Origin: an uncultured Sphingorhabdus sp.
Lineage (GTDB): Bacteria > Pseudomonadota > Alphaproteobacteria > Sphingomonadales > Sphingomonadaceae
DNA: 64,000 nt
Direction of reading: 5' to 3'
Assembly: GCA_937873665.1 (NCBI GenBank)
Contig: CALMYW010000394.1
Span: forward strand, 806,001-870,000
Shown here: positions 18,475 through 28,011 of the stretch, in pieces
Layout: the number at the start of each line of letters is the position of its first letter
How positions within the stretch are numbered: position 1 is the first letter of the stretch
Notes under the pieces: model-generated
What the model saw: the letters and a program-made list of their open reading frames with translations, nothing else
Databases searched by the model: none
Told to the model about the DNA's origin: nothing
Made by a program: the position numbers and the translations under genes

Positions 18475-19673
18475 TCAGTCTGGCCGGCCGCGATATCCTG
18501 CATGGTTGGGGTAAATTCGTGCTCACCGGTGTTGGTTTGGGCCTGTTGATTGGCGTAACATTATCGATGGCCGGGGTCTACCGGGGGATGGTTGATGATG
18601 CCCAGGCACTGCTCGATAACAGCCATGCCGACCTATGGGTGGTGCAAAAGGATACGCTTGGCCCTTATGCGGAACCATCGAGCCTGCCCGAAGACAGCGA
18701 GCGACCGATTCAGGCCATGCGCGGCGTCGCGCAAGCGGCCGGCGTCACCTACCTCACGATGCAGATTGCCCAAGGCGACAAGGACGTACGGGTGATGGTT
18801 GTTGGAACCGAAATGGGCGAGCCTGGGATGCCAGGCCAACCCACGCATTTGATTGCCGGACGCCAGATTGTGCGGGGCCATTATGAGGCAGTGGCCGATA
18901 TTAAGAGTGGTTTTGCAATAGGTGACCGCGTAAAAGTTCGGCGCAATTTCTATACCGTCGTCGGATTGACGAGCCGAATGGTATCATCGGGTGGTGACCC
19001 GATGCTGTTTTTGTCACTGAAAGATGCGCAGGCCGCCCAGTTCCAGAAAGACAGCGATGCGATTGTCAGGCAGCGTGCGCGCACTGAAGCCAATCCGCAG
19101 CTGAACCCGCCAGGCAATCCGGCGGTTGCTGCAGCAGTAAACGCGGTTCAGTCGGGCAGCACCAATGTTAACGCCGTCCTGGTCACCATAACGCCCGATA
19201 CCGATCCCGATCTGGTCGCCGATGCGATCCGTCGTTGGCAGCGTCTAACCGTCTATACCCGTGCGGAAATGGAAGAGATACTCGTCCAGAAACTGATTGC
19301 CAATTCGGCGCGGCAAATTGCCATGTTCCTTGTCATCCTGTCCATCGTCAGTGCGGCCATCGTGGCCTTCATCATCTACACTATGACAATCGGCAAAATC
19401 CGCGAAATTGCCGTGCTGAAACTGATTGGAACACGCAACCGCACGATTTCGTGGATGATCCTGCAGCAGGCACTGGGGCTTGGGCTGATCGGCTTTGTCG
19501 TGGGTAAAATCGCTGCCAGCCTTTGGGCACCATTTTTCCCGAAATTTGTCTTGTTATTACCGGCGGATTCGATCCGGGGCTTTTTTGCGGTCATGCTGAT
19601 TTGCGCTTTGGCGAGTGTGCTCGCCATTCAGGCAGCTCTCAAGGTGGATCCGGCGGAGGCTATCGGTGGCTGA
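18471..19673 (+). CDS. ABC exporter permease, FtsX/DevC-like
   Basis: A 400-aa permease with one N-terminal membrane helix, a large extracytoplasmic domain (about residues 45-275) and three C-terminal helices (IAMFLVILSIVSAAIVAFII, the region near 330-350, and FFAVMLICALASVLAI). This is the FtsX-like topology shared by MacB and DevC. It carries the conserved IREIAVLKLIGT segment that contacts the ATPase. It sits between the fusion protein and the ATPase gene. Confidence 0.87.
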   Translation: MISLAGRDILHGWGKFVLTGVGLGLLIGVTLSMAGVYRGMVDDAQALLDNSHADLWVVQKDTLGPYAEPSSLPEDSERPIQAMRGVAQAAGVTYLTMQIAQGDKDVRVMVVGTEMGEPGMPGQPTHLIAGRQIVRGHYEAVADIKSGFAIGDRVKVRRNFYTVVGLTSRMVSSGGDPMLFLSLKDAQAAQFQKDSDAIVRQRARTEANPQLNPPGNPAVAAAVNAVQSGSTNVNAVLVTITPDTDPDLVADAIRRWQRLTVYTRAEMEEILVQKLIANSARQIAMFLVILSIVSAAIVAFIIYTMTIGKIREIAVLKLIGTRNRTISWMILQQALGLGLIGFVVGKIAASLWAPFFPKFVLLLPADSIRGFFAVMLICALASVLAIQAALKVDPAEAIGG

Positions 19674-20421
19674 CGGCATTACACTTGAGAATGTCGTGAA
19701 AACCTATGGAAACGGTGACACCGCCGTTCATGCGCTGCGCGGTGTCAATATGTCAGTGGCCAAAGGCGAAGTTGTGGGGCTCATTGGACCATCGGGCTCG
19801 GGCAAGAGCACTTTGCTCAAATGCCTTGGTGCAGTAATCGAGCCTACCTCGGGTAAAATGACGATTGGTGACCAGTGCATTTACGATAATGGCTGGAAAG
19901 TGCGCGATTTGCGGGCGCTGCGCCGTGATCTTATCGGCTTTATTTTCCAGGCACCATATCTGATTCCGTTCCTGGATGTGACCGATAACGTCGCGTTGCT
20001 GCCCATGTTAGCTGGTAAGCCCAATGCGATGGCTAGGAAAATGGCCCGTGACCTGCTCGATGCGCTGGATGTCGGTCACCGCGCCGCCGCCATGCCCTCA
20101 CAGCTTTCCGGCGGGGAGCAGCAGCGCGTTGCGATTGCCCGCGCGCTGATCAATCGCCCGCCTGTCATCCTCGCTGATGAACCTACAGCGCCGCTTGACG
20201 GCCAACGCGCGCTGGCAGTTGTGGCGCTGCTCAACGACATGGCACAACAATTTGACACGGCGATTATCATTGTCACCCACGACGAGAAAATCATCCCGAC
20301 CTTCAAGCGGCTTTACAACATCCGCGAAGGAGTGACGGTCGAGGAGATACCTCAAGGCATTGCACCACCTGCATCCGCCGATGCGTTGTTCGAAAGTGAC
20401 GCAGCGCGAGACAAGATGTAG
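19666..20421 (+). CDS. ABC exporter ATPase, LolD/DevA-like
   Basis: A 251-aa ATPase starting at GTG 19666, which overlaps the permease stop by eight bases; the longer upstream reading is less likely. Walker A GPSGSGKST at residues 41-49, Q-loop IFQ, signature LSGGEQQ at 147-153, and Walker B VILADE at 167-172 are intact. It powers export by the permease and fusion protein before it. It is the last intact gene of the island. Confidence 0.9.
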   Translation: MADGITLENVVKTYGNGDTAVHALRGVNMSVAKGEVVGLIGPSGSGKSTLLKCLGAVIEPTSGKMTIGDQCIYDNGWKVRDLRALRRDLIGFIFQAPYLIPFLDVTDNVALLPMLAGKPNAMARKMARDLLDALDVGHRAAAMPSQLSGGEQQRVAIARALINRPPVILADEPTAPLDGQRALAVVALLNDMAQQFDTAIIIVTHDEKIIPTFKRLYNIREGVTVEEIPQGIAPPASADALFESDAARDKM

Positions 20422-20452
20422 GGGCCGCGCAAGATGACAGCAATGCGCGCCA

Positions 20453-20704
20453 TTACTTTGCAGCGGCGGTCAAGCGTGTTATCCCACGACACAGTGGCAG
20501 TTGAACCCGGCAAACGATCAGACTTAGAAATTCCGCCTTTAAGGAGGCTTTCGATAGGCTGGACGTCTTGAGCGAAACCTTTATCAGTTTGCGCCCGTAC
20601 GCAGCGACCGCATTATTGGGCACCCGACGGAAAAAGGACCACGTTTTTCCGCGAAGAATTAATCGATGGGTCTGAGCCATAGCCGCCATGCCCTTGTATA
20701 CCAC
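20453..20704 (-). pseudogene. Tyrosine integrase N-terminal remnant (DUF6538-like)
   Basis: The reading starts near the tRNA with MAQTHRLILRGKTWSFFRRVP, matching the N-terminal domain of many phage-type integrases (RRG..WYFRRRVP pattern). It then decays and stops after about 80 residues. No catalytic R..HxxR..H..Y domain follows. Its place, next to tRNA-Ala and pointing away from it, is that of the integrase that built the island. It is non-functional. Confidence 0.65.
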
Positions 20705-20779
20705 TAATGTATACCATCGCCATAAGCTAACTATCTGGTAGAGATAATGTTTTTTAGGGACAACGCTTTAAGAAAGCGT

Positions 20780-20794
20780 TGGTGGAGCCTAGGG
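20780..20794. repeat. Proximal attachment site of the island (tRNA-Ala 3' end)
   Basis: Fifteen bases identical to and in the same direction as 5276-5290. It covers the CCA end and the acceptor stem of tRNA-Ala. Confidence 0.65.
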
Positions 20795-20855
20795 GAGTCG
20801 AACCCCTGACCTCTACACTGCCAGTGTAGCGCTCTACCAGCTGAGCTAAGGCCCC
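20780..20855 (-). tRNA. tRNA-Ala (GGC anticodon)
   Basis: On the minus strand a 76-nt cloverleaf: acceptor GGGGCCU pairing with AGGCUCC, D arm AGCUCAGCUGGUAGAGC, anticodon arm CUACA-CUGGCAG-UGUAG with anticodon GGC, T arm with GGUUCGACUCC, and an encoded ACCA end. The 3' end is used as the attachment site of the island. Confidence 0.95.
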
Positions 20856-20966
20856 GAACGCCGCGATATAGGGCGGCTGTATAATTCAGAGGCGCGCCTT
20901 TAGCCGCACTGCCCCTGCATTTGCAAGCGGGAAAATGGCAATGCCACCTTCCCGCCTGTTCAATCC

Positions 20967-21284
20967 TTATTGCTCGTCGCCATCGTCGTCGGTGCCGGCA
21001 ACGCCAAGGTCGTCATCGCCGCCCAGGTCGACGTCATTGTCAGGCGAGACGTCGCCGTCGACAGCATCGACATCGATGTCGAGATCATCGTCGCCCAGAT
21101 CAGCATCGTCCTGTTTCTTTTCGACTTCCTCGAACGGCAGCGGCTGCTTTGATTTCAGCACCGGCTCAGGCGTCCACTGGTTGCCGCACTCGATGCATTC
21201 AACCGGTTCGTCCTTGGTCAGATCGTAGAATCGCGTGCCGCATTTCGGGCAGGTGCGCTTGGTTCCCCATTCAGCCTTCACCAT
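20967..21284 (-). CDS. TIGR02300/FYDLN acid-domain protein
   Basis: A 105-aa protein. The N-terminal half has four cysteines in two CxxC pairs (CPKC, CIEC) flanking FYDLTKDEP, the signature of the FYDLN family. This looks like a small zinc ribbon. The C-terminal half is an extremely acidic tail, mostly D, E and G. The function is unknown. It lies opposite aroA-cmk-rpsA, an arrangement typical of alphaproteobacteria. Confidence 0.88.
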   Translation of the reverse strand: MVKAEWGTKRTCPKCGTRFYDLTKDEPVECIECGNQWTPEPVLKSKQPLPFEEVEKKQDDADLGDDDLDIDVDAVDGDVSPDNDVDLGGDDDLGVAGTDDDGDEQ

Positions 21285-21439
21285 GGTGGGCCTATAATCC
21301 TTTCAAAATTGCGTGAAATGCGGTCTCGCGGAGGAGACTCGCTGCAAACAGGCGCCGCCCTTGCCACAGCGGAGCGCGCCTGTCAAAAATTAGTGTAATC
21401 GTTGACTTGAAGGCAGTGTGAAAGCAAAGCACCTCGCCT

Positions 21440-22771
21440 ATGTACAGCACCCATCCCCGTCCCGCCTCTTTCGCCGCTCGCGGTCCGCTTTGCGGCACGG
21501 TAAAGGTGCCCGGTGACAAGTCGATCAGCCACCGGTCGTTGATGCTGTCAGCACTTGCCATAGGCGAGAGCCGGGTGACCGGATTACTCGAGGGCGAGGA
21601 TGTACTTGCCACTGCGGCAGCAATGCGTGCGATGGGCGCGACCATCGAACGCACCGGCGAAGGCGAATGGCGCATTAACGGCGTCGGCGTCGGCGGATTG
21701 CTGCAACCGCAGAACGCGCTGGACATGGGCAATAGCGGCACCTCGACGCGATTGCTGATGGGTTTGGTCGCAAGCCATGCAATCACCGCCACCTTTATTG
21801 GCGACGCCAGCCTGTCGAAACGGCCGATGGGCCGGGTGATCGACCCGCTTTCGCTGACAGGCGCCGAGTTCAACGCCAGCCCGGGAGGTCGCCTGCCATT
21901 GATGGTGCGGGGGATGTGTCCGGCGGTGCCAATTGGCTACCGTCTGCCCGTCGCCTCGGCTCAGGTAAAGTCTGCTGTTCTACTGGCAGGGCTCAATACG
22001 CCCGGCATTACCGAAGTGATCGAACCAGTGCCGACACGCGACCATAGCGAGCGGATGCTGGCAGGTTTTGGCGCTGACCTGATGGTCGAAACCGATGCAG
22101 ATGGTGTCCGGCATATCCGCCTCGTCGGCGAGGCTGAATTGAAACCGCAGACCTTAGAAGTTCCGGGTGACCCATCTTCCGCGGCGTTTCCGATCGTCGC
22201 CGCACTCATTACCCCGGGCAGCGAAGTCACCGTAACCCATGTTGGCATGAACCCGACCCGCACCGGCATATACAAAATGCTGGAGACGATGGGCGCGGAT
22301 CTCACATATTCGAACGAGCGTGTTGTGGGGGGCGAACCGGTTGCGGATATTACAGCGCGACATTCGGCGTTGAAGGGAATCGAAGTGCCGCCCGAGGTCG
22401 CTCCAAGCATGATCGATGAATTTCCCGTGTTCTTCGTCGCTGCCAGCATGGCTGAAGGGCGGACAGTGACCAGCGGTCTCGACGAACTGCGCGTCAAGGA
22501 AAGCGACCGCCTGGCACTGATGGCCACCGGCTTGAAAGCCATTGGCGCGACAGTCGAGGAACGTGAGGACGGCCTTGTCATCGACGGCACCGGCGGAGAA
22601 CCGCTTGAAGGCGGCGCCACAATTGCCAGCGCGCTCGACCATCGCATTGCCATGAGCTTCGCAGTCGCCGGGCAACATTGCTACCACGCAGTTACAGTCG
22701 ACGACGTGTCGCCAATTGCCACCAGCTTCCCGACCTTTGAGGCGATGCTGGCGGGGCTTGCTGGCGCATGA
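21440..22771 (+). CDS. aroA: 3-phosphoshikimate 1-carboxyvinyltransferase (EPSP synthase)
   Basis: This 443-aa cytoplasmic enzyme joins shikimate-3-phosphate and phosphoenolpyruvate in aromatic amino-acid synthesis. Motifs present: [12 protein letters not shown] near residue 24, [10 protein letters not shown] near 97, and [11 protein letters not shown] near 350. The length is normal. It overlaps cmk by four bases, so the two are coupled. The reading starts at ATG 21440 with MYSTHPRPA; a shorter start is not evident. Confidence 0.97.
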   Translation: MYSTHPRPASFAARGPLCGTVKVPGDKSISHRSLMLSALAIGESRVTGLLEGEDVLATAAAMRAMGATIERTGEGEWRINGVGVGGLLQPQNALDMGNSGTSTRLLMGLVASHAITATFIGDASLSKRPMGRVIDPLSLTGAEFNASPGGRLPLMVRGMCPAVPIGYRLPVASAQVKSAVLLAGLNTPGITEVIEPVPTRDHSERMLAGFGADLMVETDADGVRHIRLVGEAELKPQTLEVPGDPSSAAFPIVAALITPGSEVTVTHVGMNPTRTGIYKMLETMGADLTYSNERVVGGEPVADITARHSALKGIEVPPEVAPSMIDEFPVFFVAASMAEGRTVTSGLDELRVKESDRLALMATGLKAIGATVEEREDGLVIDGTGGEPLEGGATIASALDHRIAMSFAVAGQHCYHAVTVDDVSPIATSFPTFEAMLAGLAGA

Positions 22772-23400
22772 TCATAGCGGTCGACGGTCCCACCGCCTCT
22801 GGCAAAGGCACCATATCGAAGGCTCTGGCGGCGCATTATGGTCTGCCTTGGCTCGACACCGGACTGCTCTATCGCGCGGTGGGACGGCAGGTAGCGTTGA
22901 ATGGTGGCAATGCCGACAATTCCGCAGACGCGGTCGCTGCATGCGACTTTCCCGACGAATTGCTCGATGATCCTGTGCTACGCGACGAGGCGACCGGCGG
23001 GCTGGCCAGCCGCGTATCGGTCCATCCGGAGGTACGCGCTGCGCTGAACAAGCGTCAGGTCGACTTTGCCAACCAGCCCGAAGGCGCGGTGCTCGACGGA
23101 CGCGATATCGGAACGGTGATCGCCCCACATGCCGAAGTAAAACTCTTCGTCACTGCCTCCGCCGAAATCCGGGCCGAGCGCCGCTTCAAGGAAATGCAGG
23201 GGCGTGGACAGGATGTCGATTATGAAACTATCCTCGCAGATATCCGCGCCCGCGACAAACGCGACAGCGAACGCGCCGATGCCCCGCTGAAAGCTGCGGA
23301 AGACGCACACTTGCTTGATACCGGCAATTTGACTATAGGCGCGGCCGTTCAAAGGGCGATTGCACTGGTGGACGCGAAGATAGAGAATCGGCCCGCATAG
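22768..23400 (+). CDS. cmk: Cytidylate kinase
   Basis: A 210-aa kinase that phosphorylates CMP and dCMP. The P-loop is in [17 protein letters not shown] (residues 4-20). GLLYRAVGR and [12 protein letters not shown] are the other family segments. It starts in the aroA stop (ATGA overlap) and is followed after 221 bases by rpsA, the classical cmk-rpsA order. Confidence 0.96.
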   Translation: MIIAVDGPTASGKGTISKALAAHYGLPWLDTGLLYRAVGRQVALNGGNADNSADAVAACDFPDELLDDPVLRDEATGGLASRVSVHPEVRAALNKRQVDFANQPEGAVLDGRDIGTVIAPHAEVKLFVTASAEIRAERRFKEMQGRGQDVDYETILADIRARDKRDSERADAPLKAAEDAHLLDTGNLTIGAAVQRAIALVDAKIENRPA

Positions 23401-23621
23401 AGGCCGGCCAAGCTAACATAGAATGTTCGGGCATGCGGCAAGACGCCAATGGCGTAACTTGCACCGCATTGTCCTGTTCGCGTTGGTATCTATCAAATCG
23501 CTGAAATCAAAGCAAAAGTCTGGAGAATGCCTTTGCAGCATGGGGCTGTATTGGCAGTCTGGTCAAAGACCATCGGAACCAACCGATTGGCCGGATAAAG
23601 CGTAAGTAAGGAACTCTAACC

Positions 23622-25328
23622 ATGGCAACTTCGCCTAACCCTACCCGCAACGATTTTGAAGCGTTGCTCAACGAATCACTCGGTGGTGCAGAAGGTGGCT
23701 TTGAGGGCCGCGTCGTCAAAGGCACCGTAACCGCAATCGAAAACGACTTCGCGATGATCGATGTCGGCCTCAAGAGCGAAGGCCGTGTGGCCCTGCGCGA
23801 ATTCTCGATGCCCGGCCAGAAAGCTGACCTCAATGTCGGTGACGAAGTCGAAGTTTATGTCGACCGCGTCGAAAACATGAACGGCGAAGCCGTGCTGTCG
23901 CGCGACCGCGCGCGCCGCGAAGCCGCTTGGGACAAGCTGGAAGGCGAATTCGCCGCTGGCAACCGCGTCGATGGCGTTATCTTTGGCCGCGTGAAGGGCG
24001 GCTTCACTGTCGACCTCGGCGGCGCCGTTGCGTTCCTTCCCGGCTCGCAGGTGGATGTTCGCCCCGTGCGCGACGTTGGCCCCTTGATGGACATTGCACA
24101 GCCCTTCCAGATCCTGAAGATGGACCGTCGCCGCGGCAATATTGTTGTTTCGCGTCGCGCCATCCTTGAAGAGACTCGTGCTGAACAGCGTTCGGGCCTG
24201 ATCCAGAACCTGACCGAAGGCCAGATTATCGAAGGCGTCGTCAAGAACATCACCGATTATGGTGCGTTCGTTGATCTGGGCGGCATCGATGGCCTGCTGC
24301 ACGTCACCGACATCAGCTACAAGCGCATCAACCACCCGTCGGAAATGATCAACATCGGCGATACCGTGAAGGTGCAGATCGTCCGCATCAACCGCGATAC
24401 ACAGCGCATCAGCCTTGGCATGAAGCAGCTGGAATCGGATCCGTGGGAAGGTGCCGTTGCGAAATATCCGGTCGGTGCACGTTTGCATGGCGCCGTTACC
24501 AACATTACCGAATATGGTGCCTTTATCGAACTCGAAGCCGGCATCGAAGGCCTGGTCCACGTTTCGGAAATGTCCTGGACCAAGAAGAACGTGCACCCCG
24601 GCAAGATCGTTTCGACCAGCCAGGAAGTCGACGTTGTCGTTCTCGACGTTGATCTGGAAAAGCGTCGCATCAGCCTTGGCCTCAAGCAAGCCCAAGCCAA
24701 TCCCTGGGAAGCCTTTGCACAGAAGCACCCGGTTGGCTCGACCGTCGAAGGCGAAGTCAAGAATGCGACCGAATTTGGTCTGTTCATTGGCCTCGATGGC
24801 GATGTCGACGGGATGGTTCACATGTCGGATATCGCATGGGGCATTTCGGGCGAAGACGCGCTGCACCTTCACCGCAAGGGTGAAATGGTCAAGGCAGTCG
24901 TTCTCGATATCGATGCCGAAAAGGAACGCATCAGCCTTGGCATCAAGCAGCTTGAAAAGGGTGCACCGACCGCCGGTGGTGCCGTTTCGTCGAGCGGCCT
25001 GAAGAAAGGCGCGACCGTTACCGTTACCGTTCTCGAAGTCCGCGATGGCGGCCTTGAAGTGCAGGCTGGCGAGGACGGTGCGACCGGCTTCATCAAGCGT
25101 GCCGATCTGGGTCGTGACCGCGACGAACAGCGCCCCGACCGCTTCCAGGTTGGCCAGAAGTTCGATGCGATGATCACCGGTTTCGACCGTTCGAAGAAAC
25201 CGAACTTCTCGATCAAGGCGCTGCAGCTGGCCGAAGAAAAGCAGGCTGTCGAGCAATATGGTTCGTCGGATTCGGGCGCTTCGCTCGGCGACATTCTGGG
25301 CGAAGCTCTGAAGAGCGCCAAGAAGTAA
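23622..25328 (+). CDS. rpsA: 30S ribosomal protein S1
   Basis: A 568-aa protein with six S1-type OB repeats, for example GVVKNITDYGAFVDLGGIDG and GAVTNITEYGAFIELEAGIE. It helps mRNA with weak leaders bind the 30S subunit. The codon use is strongly biased, as expected for a highly expressed gene. The start follows AAGGAACTCTAACC. A strong intrinsic terminator follows the stop. Confidence 0.97.
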   Translation: MATSPNPTRNDFEALLNESLGGAEGGFEGRVVKGTVTAIENDFAMIDVGLKSEGRVALREFSMPGQKADLNVGDEVEVYVDRVENMNGEAVLSRDRARREAAWDKLEGEFAAGNRVDGVIFGRVKGGFTVDLGGAVAFLPGSQVDVRPVRDVGPLMDIAQPFQILKMDRRRGNIVVSRRAILEETRAEQRSGLIQNLTEGQIIEGVVKNITDYGAFVDLGGIDGLLHVTDISYKRINHPSEMINIGDTVKVQIVRINRDTQRISLGMKQLESDPWEGAVAKYPVGARLHGAVTNITEYGAFIELEAGIEGLVHVSEMSWTKKNVHPGKIVSTSQEVDVVVLDVDLEKRRISLGLKQAQANPWEAFAQKHPVGSTVEGEVKNATEFGLFIGLDGDVDGMVHMSDIAWGISGEDALHLHRKGEMVKAVVLDIDAEKERISLGIKQLEKGAPTAGGAVSSSGLKKGATVTVTVLEVRDGGLEVQAGEDGATGFIKRADLGRDRDEQRPDRFQVGQKFDAMITGFDRSKKPNFSIKALQLAEEKQAVEQYGSSDSGASLGDILGEALKSAKK

Positions 25329-25350
25329 GGCCTATCCGAGGTTCTAATCA

Positions 25351-25383
25351 GGGGCTGTTCCGTTATGGAACGGCCCCTTTTTT
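25351..25383 (+). terminator. Intrinsic terminator of rpsA
   Basis: The stem GGGGCTGTTCC pairs with GGAACGGCCCC (one G-T pair) around a GTTAT loop, followed by seven T. It begins 22 bases after the rpsA stop. Confidence 0.9.
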
Positions 25384-25507
25384 GTTGTCTATGCGGTTTT
25401 ACATATTGAGATAAGGCCATTGTAAGCGCGCCACTTTTCTGTCACCATCAAACATGTTGAGGGGCAAAACCGAGTCTTTGGGCCGGTTTGTTTTGGAGGC
25501 ATATGCC

Positions 25508-25786
25508 ATGATCCGATCTGAACTGGTCAAAAAACTCGAAGCTGAAAACCCGGGCCTTACCGGCGAAGAGGTTGAGCGCATCGTCGACCTGTTCTTCAAC
25601 CAGATTATCCAACGCCTCGCCGAAGGTGGCCGCGTCGAAATTCGCGGCTTTGGCGCCTTTTCAACCCGATCGCGCAACCCGCGCAAGGGTCGCAACCCGC
25701 GCACCGGTGATGCAGTCGATGTTCCGGCGAAGCGCGTGCCCTATTTCAAGCCGGGCAAAGAAATCCGCGAGCGCCTCAACAAATAA
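25508..25786 (+). CDS. ihfB: Integration host factor subunit beta
   Basis: A 92-aa HU/IHF-type DNA-bending protein. The start at ATG 25508 has GGAGG nine bases upstream. It shows [10 protein letters not shown], the beta-arm [19 protein letters not shown] and the [20 protein letters not shown] tail typical of IHF-beta. It bends DNA in transcription, replication and site-specific recombination. IHF is a common helper of tyrosine integrases such as the one encoded nearby, but the gene itself is core. rpsA-ihfB order is normal. Confidence 0.94.
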   Translation: MIRSELVKKLEAENPGLTGEEVERIVDLFFNQIIQRLAEGGRVEIRGFGAFSTRSRNPRKGRNPRTGDAVDVPAKRVPYFKPGKEIRERLNK

Positions 25787-25851
25787 CAATCGCAGTTTTT
25801 GACAATAGAAGTCTGGCATCGCGGCCTTCGCTGTGCCATGCGCCTTTTTGT

Positions 25852-25937
25852 GCGGACGTGGCGAAACCGGTAGACGCAACAGACTTAAAATCTGTCGCCC
25901 TTTGGGCGTGCGGGTTCAAGTCCCGCCGTCCGCACCA
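25852..25937 (+). tRNA. tRNA-Leu (TAA anticodon)
   Basis: An 86-nt type II tRNA: acceptor GCGGACG pairing with CGUCCGC, anticodon arm with loop CUUAAAA (anticodon UAA), variable arm CGCCCUUUGGGCG, T arm GGGUUCAAGUCCC, and encoded CCA. Its 3' two thirds (from 25882) are duplicated at 42713-42769, so the gene hosts the integrated element and was restored by it. Confidence 0.95.
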
Positions 25938-25938
25938 A
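25882..25938. repeat. attL: 57-bp direct repeat in tRNA-Leu
   Basis: Fifty-seven bases identical to 42713-42769, running from the anticodon stem through CCA plus one A. It marks the left end of the integrated element. Confidence 0.93.
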
Positions 25939-25966
25939 TTTGTTATTGCTAGATAATTTCCCGAAA

Positions 25967-27181
25967 CTAAGCCGCTTGCCGGTCGGCTGGTTTTGGGGCT
26001 GTGTGTAATTCGTGTGAAATCAGGTCAGGAAAACCGATGTCGATTGCCGCAATTGCATCGTCAATATGTGCGCTGGCAATGTGAACGTAGCGCATAAGCG
26101 CAACTAGCGTCTTATGGCCGCTGATCTTCTGAATGGTTGGCAGGTCGGCCCCAGCTTGCACCAACTGCGTTATAGCGGTGTGTCGCATAACGTGCGGGGT
26201 GACTTTGGCGGGGTTTAGTCCTGCCCGCTTAACTATCCGCTCGAATTGCTTTGTCATTGCCTGCCGGTGTGGCGTTGTGCTGTTGCTTTTGGTGGCAGGA
26301 AATATCCAGCCCTCCGCGTCCTCGCGTTGGTTGCGTTCCTTTTTCAGCATGTCGGCAAGGCTTGGCGTGATTGGCTGCACTCGCTGGCCCGCCTTTGCCT
26401 CTGGCACATAGATGCGCCGATTCGCAAAATCGATCTGGTCGAAACGTATCCGCAAAATCTCGCTGTGCCTCATGGCCGCGTTCAATCCGATAGCAACGAA
26501 CAGCCAGCCCTGCGGGTCTTGGTCGGCAATGGCGGCGCGCAAAAGGTCTTGCTGCTGCTCTGGTGACAGGATGGTGATTTGCTTCTGCGGCTCGGCGGCC
26601 TTTTCAATTGGTGGACAGTCTTCGGCCCTAAGCCACTTCCACTTTGTGGCACGCTTGAAAAGATGGGACAGGGTGGCAAGTTCGCGGTTTACCGTCGCGA
26701 CACTTGCACCGCTGGCAATTCGATTCCTGGAGTAGCCTTTAACCGCAATCTCGCTGATCTTATCGAGCCGGTGCTTGCCAAGCGCTGGCACAAGGTGCTG
26801 ATCTAGGTTTCGGCGCTTGTTCACAATGTCGGCAAAACCCCGGTCCTGTGGGCCGGTAGCTGCTTCAATCGCGGTAAGATACTCTTTCGCTCCCTCGGCA
26901 AAGGTGCGGTGTGTTTTGCGCTTCGGCGCAAGATCAAGGCGGTCTTCGCGCGCTTCGGTCCTGAACTTCTCGATAGCGCGTTCTGCCTGCTCTCTGGTGA
27001 CGCCTTCACTTTCCCGACCGATCACCCGATGGATGCGCCGACCGTCCGACATAATATTCACGCTATAGCGAATATCGCCTGCGTTGGTGCGCTCGGCAAC
27101 AATGCCATGCTCTGCAATGCGCTTGCCAATTTCAAGGTTGCGAACGGCGGGGCGGGTCAGCTTGATGAATTTAAGCGCCAT
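25967..27181 (-). CDS. Tyrosine integrase
   Basis: A 404-aa phage-type recombinase. All catalytic residues are visible: Arg238 (NAAMRHSEIL), Lys263 (PEAKAGQ), His330 and Arg333 (TPHVMRHT), His356 (SGHKT) and Tyr365 (LMRYVHI). A core-binding helical domain lies at about residues 93-190. It reads towards attL, 29 bases from the end of the repeat, the usual place for an integrase using a tRNA 3' end. Its start overlaps the stop of the upstream gene (TAATG). It should integrate and, with an excisionase, excise the element. Confidence 0.95.
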   Translation of the reverse strand: MALKFIKLTRPAVRNLEIGKRIAEHGIVAERTNAGDIRYSVNIMSDGRRIHRVIGRESEGVTREQAERAIEKFRTEAREDRLDLAPKRKTHRTFAEGAKEYLTAIEAATGPQDRGFADIVNKRRNLDQHLVPALGKHRLDKISEIAVKGYSRNRIASGASVATVNRELATLSHLFKRATKWKWLRAEDCPPIEKAAEPQKQITILSPEQQQDLLRAAIADQDPQGWLFVAIGLNAAMRHSEILRIRFDQIDFANRRIYVPEAKAGQRVQPITPSLADMLKKERNQREDAEGWIFPATKSNSTTPHRQAMTKQFERIVKRAGLNPAKVTPHVMRHTAITQLVQAGADLPTIQKISGHKTLVALMRYVHIASAHIDDAIAAIDIGFPDLISHELHTAPKPADRQAA

Positions 27182-28011
27182 TAGTCCTCGCTCTCTTTTA
27201 TCTCGTCTTCGCTCGGAGTGGGATGCAATGCGTCGTATAACAGCCCCTTAAATATGTTTGGTCGAATTGGCGGGGAAACCATCGGTCCAAGCAATGCGTT
27301 GAATGGCGTAACAAGCCGTCGCCCTTCCTGTTCAGCCTCGATAAGTGGCCTCATTGCTTCGACTTCTTCGGCTTCAAGTTGGCTAATTATTTCGTCCAAC
27401 TTCAGGACTGAATTGAACAAATCCTGACACTCTTCTTTCGCCTCACCATTTGGCATAGCATTAATTGCGGCCTGCTCCCAAAGCCGTGAAGATTGAGGCT
27501 CTGGCCGACCTCGACCAAACATACCGCGCTGGTGATTGTAGCCAAGCAAGGGCGCGGGCTTCGGGTCAACGCGAATAGAAACGCCAAGATTTGCCAGCAA
27601 AGCAACGGCTGTTAGGCGCAATCGCTCGTGCTTATTGATCCTGCCTCGGACCTCCTGCACTATTTCGTCGTCCTTAACCTTCTCTGGTTTGTCGTCCTCA
27701 ATAACGCGCGCGAGCATTTCACTAACTGCGGCCCATGCCTTCAGATTTTTATGCCATTTGCCCTGCGCTTTCTCTTCAAGGTCTGCAATCGCGGTTGCAA
27801 TCCTGTCGAGCAAAGCATTGGTCTCTTTGCGTCGCGATAGGTGCTTTGCCAAAATGCTTTCGGCCTCGCTCGCAAGCGGCCTCCCCGAATCGGTGGCCAA
27901 CGTTTGCAGCCTCTCCCTGTCCGCAACAAGCAACCGGACGTTGACCTGAATCCGGCGCTCGTCTGCGCTTTTTGGGGGCCTTCCCCTGACCGGCTTATTA
28001 TCGCTACTCAT
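27181..28011 (-). CDS. RHH-like DNA-binding protein, unknown role (276 aa)
   Basis: The start is ATG 28011 (MSSDNKPVRGRPPK); the longer reading runs through the control region. Residues 20-55 (RIQVNVRLLVADRERLQTLATDSGR, abridged) look like an Arc-type ribbon-helix-helix: a short beta-strand followed by two helices. The rest is mostly helical and charged, with no known domain seen. It is co-transcribed with the integrase and diverges from the AlpA-like gene. A repressor of the element is a reasonable guess but not shown. Confidence 0.6.
   Translation of the reverse strand: MSSDNKPVRGRPPKSADERRIQVNVRLLVADRERLQTLATDSGRPLASEAESILAKHLSRRKETNALLDRIATAIADLEEKAQGKWHKNLKAWAAVSEMLARVIEDDKPEKVKDDEIVQEVRGRINKHERLRLTAVALLANLGVSIRVDPKPAPLLGYNHQRGMFGRGRPEPQSSRLWEQAAINAMPNGEAKEECQDLFNSVLKLDEIISQLEAEEVEAMRPLIEAEQEGRRLVTPFNALLGPMVSPPIRPNIFKGLLYDALHPTPSEDEIKESED

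Larger units (their letters stand above)
5276..20794. mobile_element. Genomic island in tRNA-Ala(GGC), 15.5 kb
   Basis: The block is bounded by two copies in the same orientation of the 15-bp sequence TGGTGGAGCCTAGGG (5276-5290 and 20780-20794). This is the complement of the 3' end of the tRNA-Ala gene including CCA. A decayed tyrosine integrase fragment lies next to the tRNA and a frameshifted serine recombinase lies next to the distal repeat. The genes between are typical cargo: thiosulfate dehydrogenase, metal efflux with a two-component system, and an ABC exporter with TetR. Outside it are core genes. Integration at the tRNA 3' end is the usual result of tyrosine integrases. The island now seems immobile because both recombinases are broken. 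Confidence 0.7.

Noticed and set aside
20858..20966. Second tRNA beside tRNA-Ala
   Set aside because: No cloverleaf can be drawn; the stretch is a plain intergenic gap.
23676..25256. 526-codon open frame opposite rpsA
   Set aside because: It is an antisense shadow of the strongly biased codons of rpsA; no family features and no ribosome binding site.
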